From Rhodoblastus sp963736175 (GTDB lineage: Bacteria > Pseudomonadota > Alphaproteobacteria > Rhizobiales > Beijerinckiaceae), in the NCBI GenBank assembly GCA_963736175.1, contig CAVTNU010000010.1, forward strand, positions 115,600 to 179,599: DNA of 64,000 nt. The letters are read 5' to 3'. Under the pieces are notes generated by a model. It worked only from the letters and a program-made list of their open reading frames with translations. It made no database searches and was not told the DNA's origin. A program made the translations under genes and the position numbers. Position 1 is the stretch's first letter. Each line of letters begins with the position of its first letter. Below, one piece after another: positions 61,964 through 64,000 of the stretch.

Positions 61964-62551
61964 TTGGGCGCCAAAGAACCTGCGGATTTTTTTATCAGGT
62001 CCGAGGCGGAGCAGGCCGCGACAGAAGGCCAGACCGCCGAAATCATTGACATTGCCGGTCGGGTCAAATGGTTCGATATGGCCAAGGGTTATGGTTTCGT
62101 CGTTCCCGACGGCGGCCTCGCCGATGTCCTGCTGCACGTTACGGTGCTTCGCCGCGACGGTTTTCAACACGCGCCGGAGGGCGCGCGCATCGTCTGTCAG
62201 GCGCAAAACCGCTCCCGGGGATTGCAGGTTTTCCGCGTCGTCTCAATGGACGAATCGACGGCGTCGCATCCGGCTCAATTGCCCCTGGCGCGTACCCATA
62301 CGACGGCGGCGGCGGTCGGCGGCTTTGAGATCGTCGTGGTGAAATGGTTCAATCGCGTGCGCGGTTTCGGCTTTTTGACGCGCGGCGAGGGCACCGAGGA
62401 TATTTTCGTGCATATGGAGACCCTGCGTCGGTTCGGAATCGCCGAGCTCAAACCGGGCGACAGCCTGTTGGCGCGTTTTGGCCCTGGCCCCAAGGGCATA
62501 ATGGCGGTGGAAGTCCGCCCCTTCGAGACGGCGATGCCGGCGTCGCATTGA
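61964..62551 (+). CDS. Double cold-shock-domain protein
   Basis: A 195-residue protein with two cold-shock domains. The first (~33-95) has GRVKWFDMAKGYGFVVPD and VLLHVTVLRRDG; the second (~123-190) has VVKWFNRVRGFGFLTRGE and DIFVHMETLRRFG. The linker is a low-complexity stretch. Double-CSD proteins of this kind are typical of Hyphomicrobiales and other alphaproteobacteria and bind single-stranded RNA. TTG 61964 is preferred because GGGGG lies eight bases ahead; TTG 61949 is an alternative. An IS256-family element lies just 20 bases after the stop. Confidence 0.85.
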   Translation: MGAKEPADFFIRSEAEQAATEGQTAEIIDIAGRVKWFDMAKGYGFVVPDGGLADVLLHVTVLRRDGFQHAPEGARIVCQAQNRSRGLQVFRVVSMDESTASHPAQLPLARTHTTAAAVGGFEIVVVKWFNRVRGFGFLTRGEGTEDIFVHMETLRRFGIAELKPGDSLLARFGPGPKGIMAVEVRPFETAMPASH

Positions 62552-62571
62552 CCCGGTCCGCATTCCGCAAT

Positions 62572-62610
62572 GGGGATGTCCCGTCCATTGTTGAAAAAGG
62601 GAGAGCGGCG
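62572..62610 (+). repeat. Left terminal inverted repeat of the IS256 element
   Basis: GGGGATGTCCCGTCCATTGT opens the left end; the reverse complement of the right end opens GGGAATGTCCCGCGCGATGT. Both share ATGTCCCG, TGTTGAAAA and a CGGCG inner end. Confidence 0.85.
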
Positions 62611-62666
62611 TTGCTCGCCTTGAGCCGATAGGCTCGGGGTGTCGAATCCTCGAAGGAAGCAACGCC

Positions 62667-63944
62667 ATGAAAAAATCTATCACATCGGCGGCGGTTATGC
62701 CGTCGGTTCTCATCGAAGAAGCTGTGGACGAAGTCCGCGCCAGCTTCGAACGCCTGTGCCTGACAGCCGGGTTGGCCACTCTCTCCGGCATGATGGAAGA
62801 AGATGCTGCTCGGCTCTGCGGCCCGCGCCACGGTCGCGGCGGTGACCGGGCCGGTCATCGCTGGGGCAGAACGAAGGGCAAGATCGGCTTTCACGGTGGC
62901 AAGGTCGAAATCGAGCGCCCTCGGGTGCGCGGCCAAGACGGTGGCGAGATGCCTCTGCCGAGTTGGGCGGCGGCGGTCGACGAGGACCTGCTCGGCCGGT
63001 GGGCGCACAATTTGATGCTGATGAACGTGTCGACCCGCAAGTTCGGCCGCGCCGTTCGCCTGCCGGGCGGCGACATTCCCGCCGAGCGGGGAGCCGGCGT
63101 GACCAAATCGGCGGTATCGCGCCGGTTCGTGGCCTTGTCGGCTGAGAAGATGAAGGAATGGATGGCCGCCGACCTTTCAGGGCTGGATCTGCTGGTCATC
63201 CAGATCGACGGCATTCACATCGATCAGGACCTGATCCTGCTGGCCGCGGTCGGCGTCGACGGCAACGGCGACAAGCACCCGCTCGGGGTCATGGAAGGAG
63301 CGAGCGAGAGCGCTGCCGTCTGCCAGGCGCTGATCGACAATTTGGTCGATCGCGGTCTCGACCCTGCGGTCTGCCGCCTGTTCATCATCGACGGCTCGCG
63401 CGCCCTGTTGAAGGCGATCCGCAACAGCTTCGGTCGCAACACGCCGATCCAGCGCTGTCAGGTGCACAAGGCCCGCAACATCGTCGAGCGTCTGCCGAAA
63501 TCCCTGCACGCCTCGGTGCGCAGGACCCTTCGCGAAGCCTGGGAACTCGATGATGCTGACAAGGCCGAGAAGCTGATCCGCAATCTCGCCCGTCGCCTTG
63601 AGCGCGAGGCTCCGGGTGTCTCGGCCAGCATCCTTGAGGGCCTCGACGAAATCCTCACCGTCACCCGCCTGCGACTGCCCGCCCAACTGCGCCGGTCCTT
63701 GGCCTGCACCAACATCATCGAGAACATGAACGGCTCTATCCGTAGGATTTGCCGCAACGTGAAGCGGTGGCGCGATGCCGCAATGGCCCTGCGCTGGACG
63801 AGCGCCGCCATGATCGAAGCAGCCAAAGGCTTCCGCCGACTGAAGGCCCACAAACACTTGCCGAGCCTGCGCGCCGCGCTTCTCGCCCATCAGGACGAGT
63901 GCGCCATCGGCAAAGACCTTGACCCCGTCTGCGAGGCTGCATAG
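62667..63944 (+). CDS. IS256-family transposase
   Basis: A 425-residue DDE transposase of the Mutator/IS256 family. IQIDGIHIDQD carries the first Asp, LFIIDGSRALLKAIRNSFG the second, followed by RCQVHKARNIVERLP, the family 'C2H' block, and TNIIENMNGSIRR with the catalytic Glu. No stop or frameshift interrupts it, so it is probably active. It moves DNA by a copy-out circular intermediate. Confidence 0.94.
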   Translation: MKKSITSAAVMPSVLIEEAVDEVRASFERLCLTAGLATLSGMMEEDAARLCGPRHGRGGDRAGHRWGRTKGKIGFHGGKVEIERPRVRGQDGGEMPLPSWAAAVDEDLLGRWAHNLMLMNVSTRKFGRAVRLPGGDIPAERGAGVTKSAVSRRFVALSAEKMKEWMAADLSGLDLLVIQIDGIHIDQDLILLAAVGVDGNGDKHPLGVMEGASESAAVCQALIDNLVDRGLDPAVCRLFIIDGSRALLKAIRNSFGRNTPIQRCQVHKARNIVERLPKSLHASVRRTLREAWELDDADKAEKLIRNLARRLEREAPGVSASILEGLDEILTVTRLRLPAQLRRSLACTNIIENMNGSIRRICRNVKRWRDAAMALRWTSAAMIEAAKGFRRLKAHKHLPSLRAALLAHQDECAIGKDLDPVCEAA

Positions 63945-63963
63945 CCTCATCAACCAGCGACGT

Positions 63964-64000
63964 CCGCCGCGCCCTTTTCAACATCGCGCGGGACATTCCC
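63964..64000 (-). repeat. Right terminal inverted repeat of the IS256 element
   Basis: Reads CCGCCGCGCCCTTTTCAACA onward and ends GGGACATTCCC at the last base of the window. Its reverse complement matches the left end with a few mismatches. Confidence 0.83.

Larger units (their letters stand above)
62572..64000 (+). mobile_element. IS256-family insertion sequence
   Basis: A 1429-base element with one transposase gene between imperfect inverted ends: 62572-62610 and 63964-64000 (reverse complement). It is probably complete, but its last base coincides with the end of the window, so the target duplication cannot be read. It lies 20 bases after the double cold-shock gene. Confidence 0.88.

Overview
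This window is GC-rich chromosomal DNA from an alphaproteobacterium, most likely of the order Hyphomicrobiales (Rhizobiales). The evidence is gene content and order: a cyclic beta-1,2-glucan synthase (ndvB), a DUF3572-dinB / divK-pleD block, rnr next to topA, a pyrB-pyrC-plsY-dprA run with ruvX, gatCAB, a protein with two cold-shock domains, and a bfd-bfr pair under an Irr-type operator. A methanotroph or Beijerinckiaceae-like genus would fit, but I cannot place it more exactly.

Layout. 1-4.7 kb: small envelope, regulatory and hypothetical genes, a transglutaminase-like gene and a cold-shock gene. 4.8-13.4 kb: ndvB, split by a one-base deletion, followed by a second transglutaminase-like gene. 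14.4-18 kb: tRNA-Thr, an MHS-type transporter, a possible structured RNA, a frameshifted rlmB, tRNA-Tyr and tRNA-Gly. 18-25.7 kb: a DUF1614 membrane protein, bfr/bfd with an Irr box, an FGGY kinase, moaA and an O-acyltransferase. 25.9-30.5 kb: a tightly overlapping five-gene cluster that looks like a complete route to a polyprenyl-phosphate D-arabinofuranose donor (UbiA-type phosphoribosyltransferase, flippase-like protein, DprE1-like oxidase, DprE2-like reductase, HAD phosphatase). 30.6-53.6 kb: housekeeping genes (ParA-like, rarA, dinB, divK, pleD, NUDIX, rnr, topA, pyrB, a dihydroorotase homologue, plsY, dprA, ruvX, a UPF0173 hydrolase, gatC, gatA, gatB). 54-60 kb: a histone H1-like protein, tRNA-Ser, a frameshifted OmpA-family gene and an unusual repeat/helix-hairpin-helix membrane protein, also frameshifted. 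60-64 kb: a Crp-family regulator, a sirtuin, a double cold-shock protein, and an IS256-family element whose right end coincides with the window edge.

Four genes are interrupted by single-base indels, each in a run of 2-4 identical bases: ndvB, rlmB, the OmpA-like gene and the repeat/HhH gene. Adding or removing one base restores an intact frame of expected length in each (2855, 292, 479 and 791 codons). This pattern suggests consensus errors more than four independent decaying genes, but raw reads are needed to decide.

The most interesting biology is the arabinofuranose-donor cluster, the TM/Ala-repeat/triple-HhH protein paired with an OmpA-like protein, the hairpins in the pyrB leader, and a dihydroorotase homologue that has lost its HxH metal ligands.
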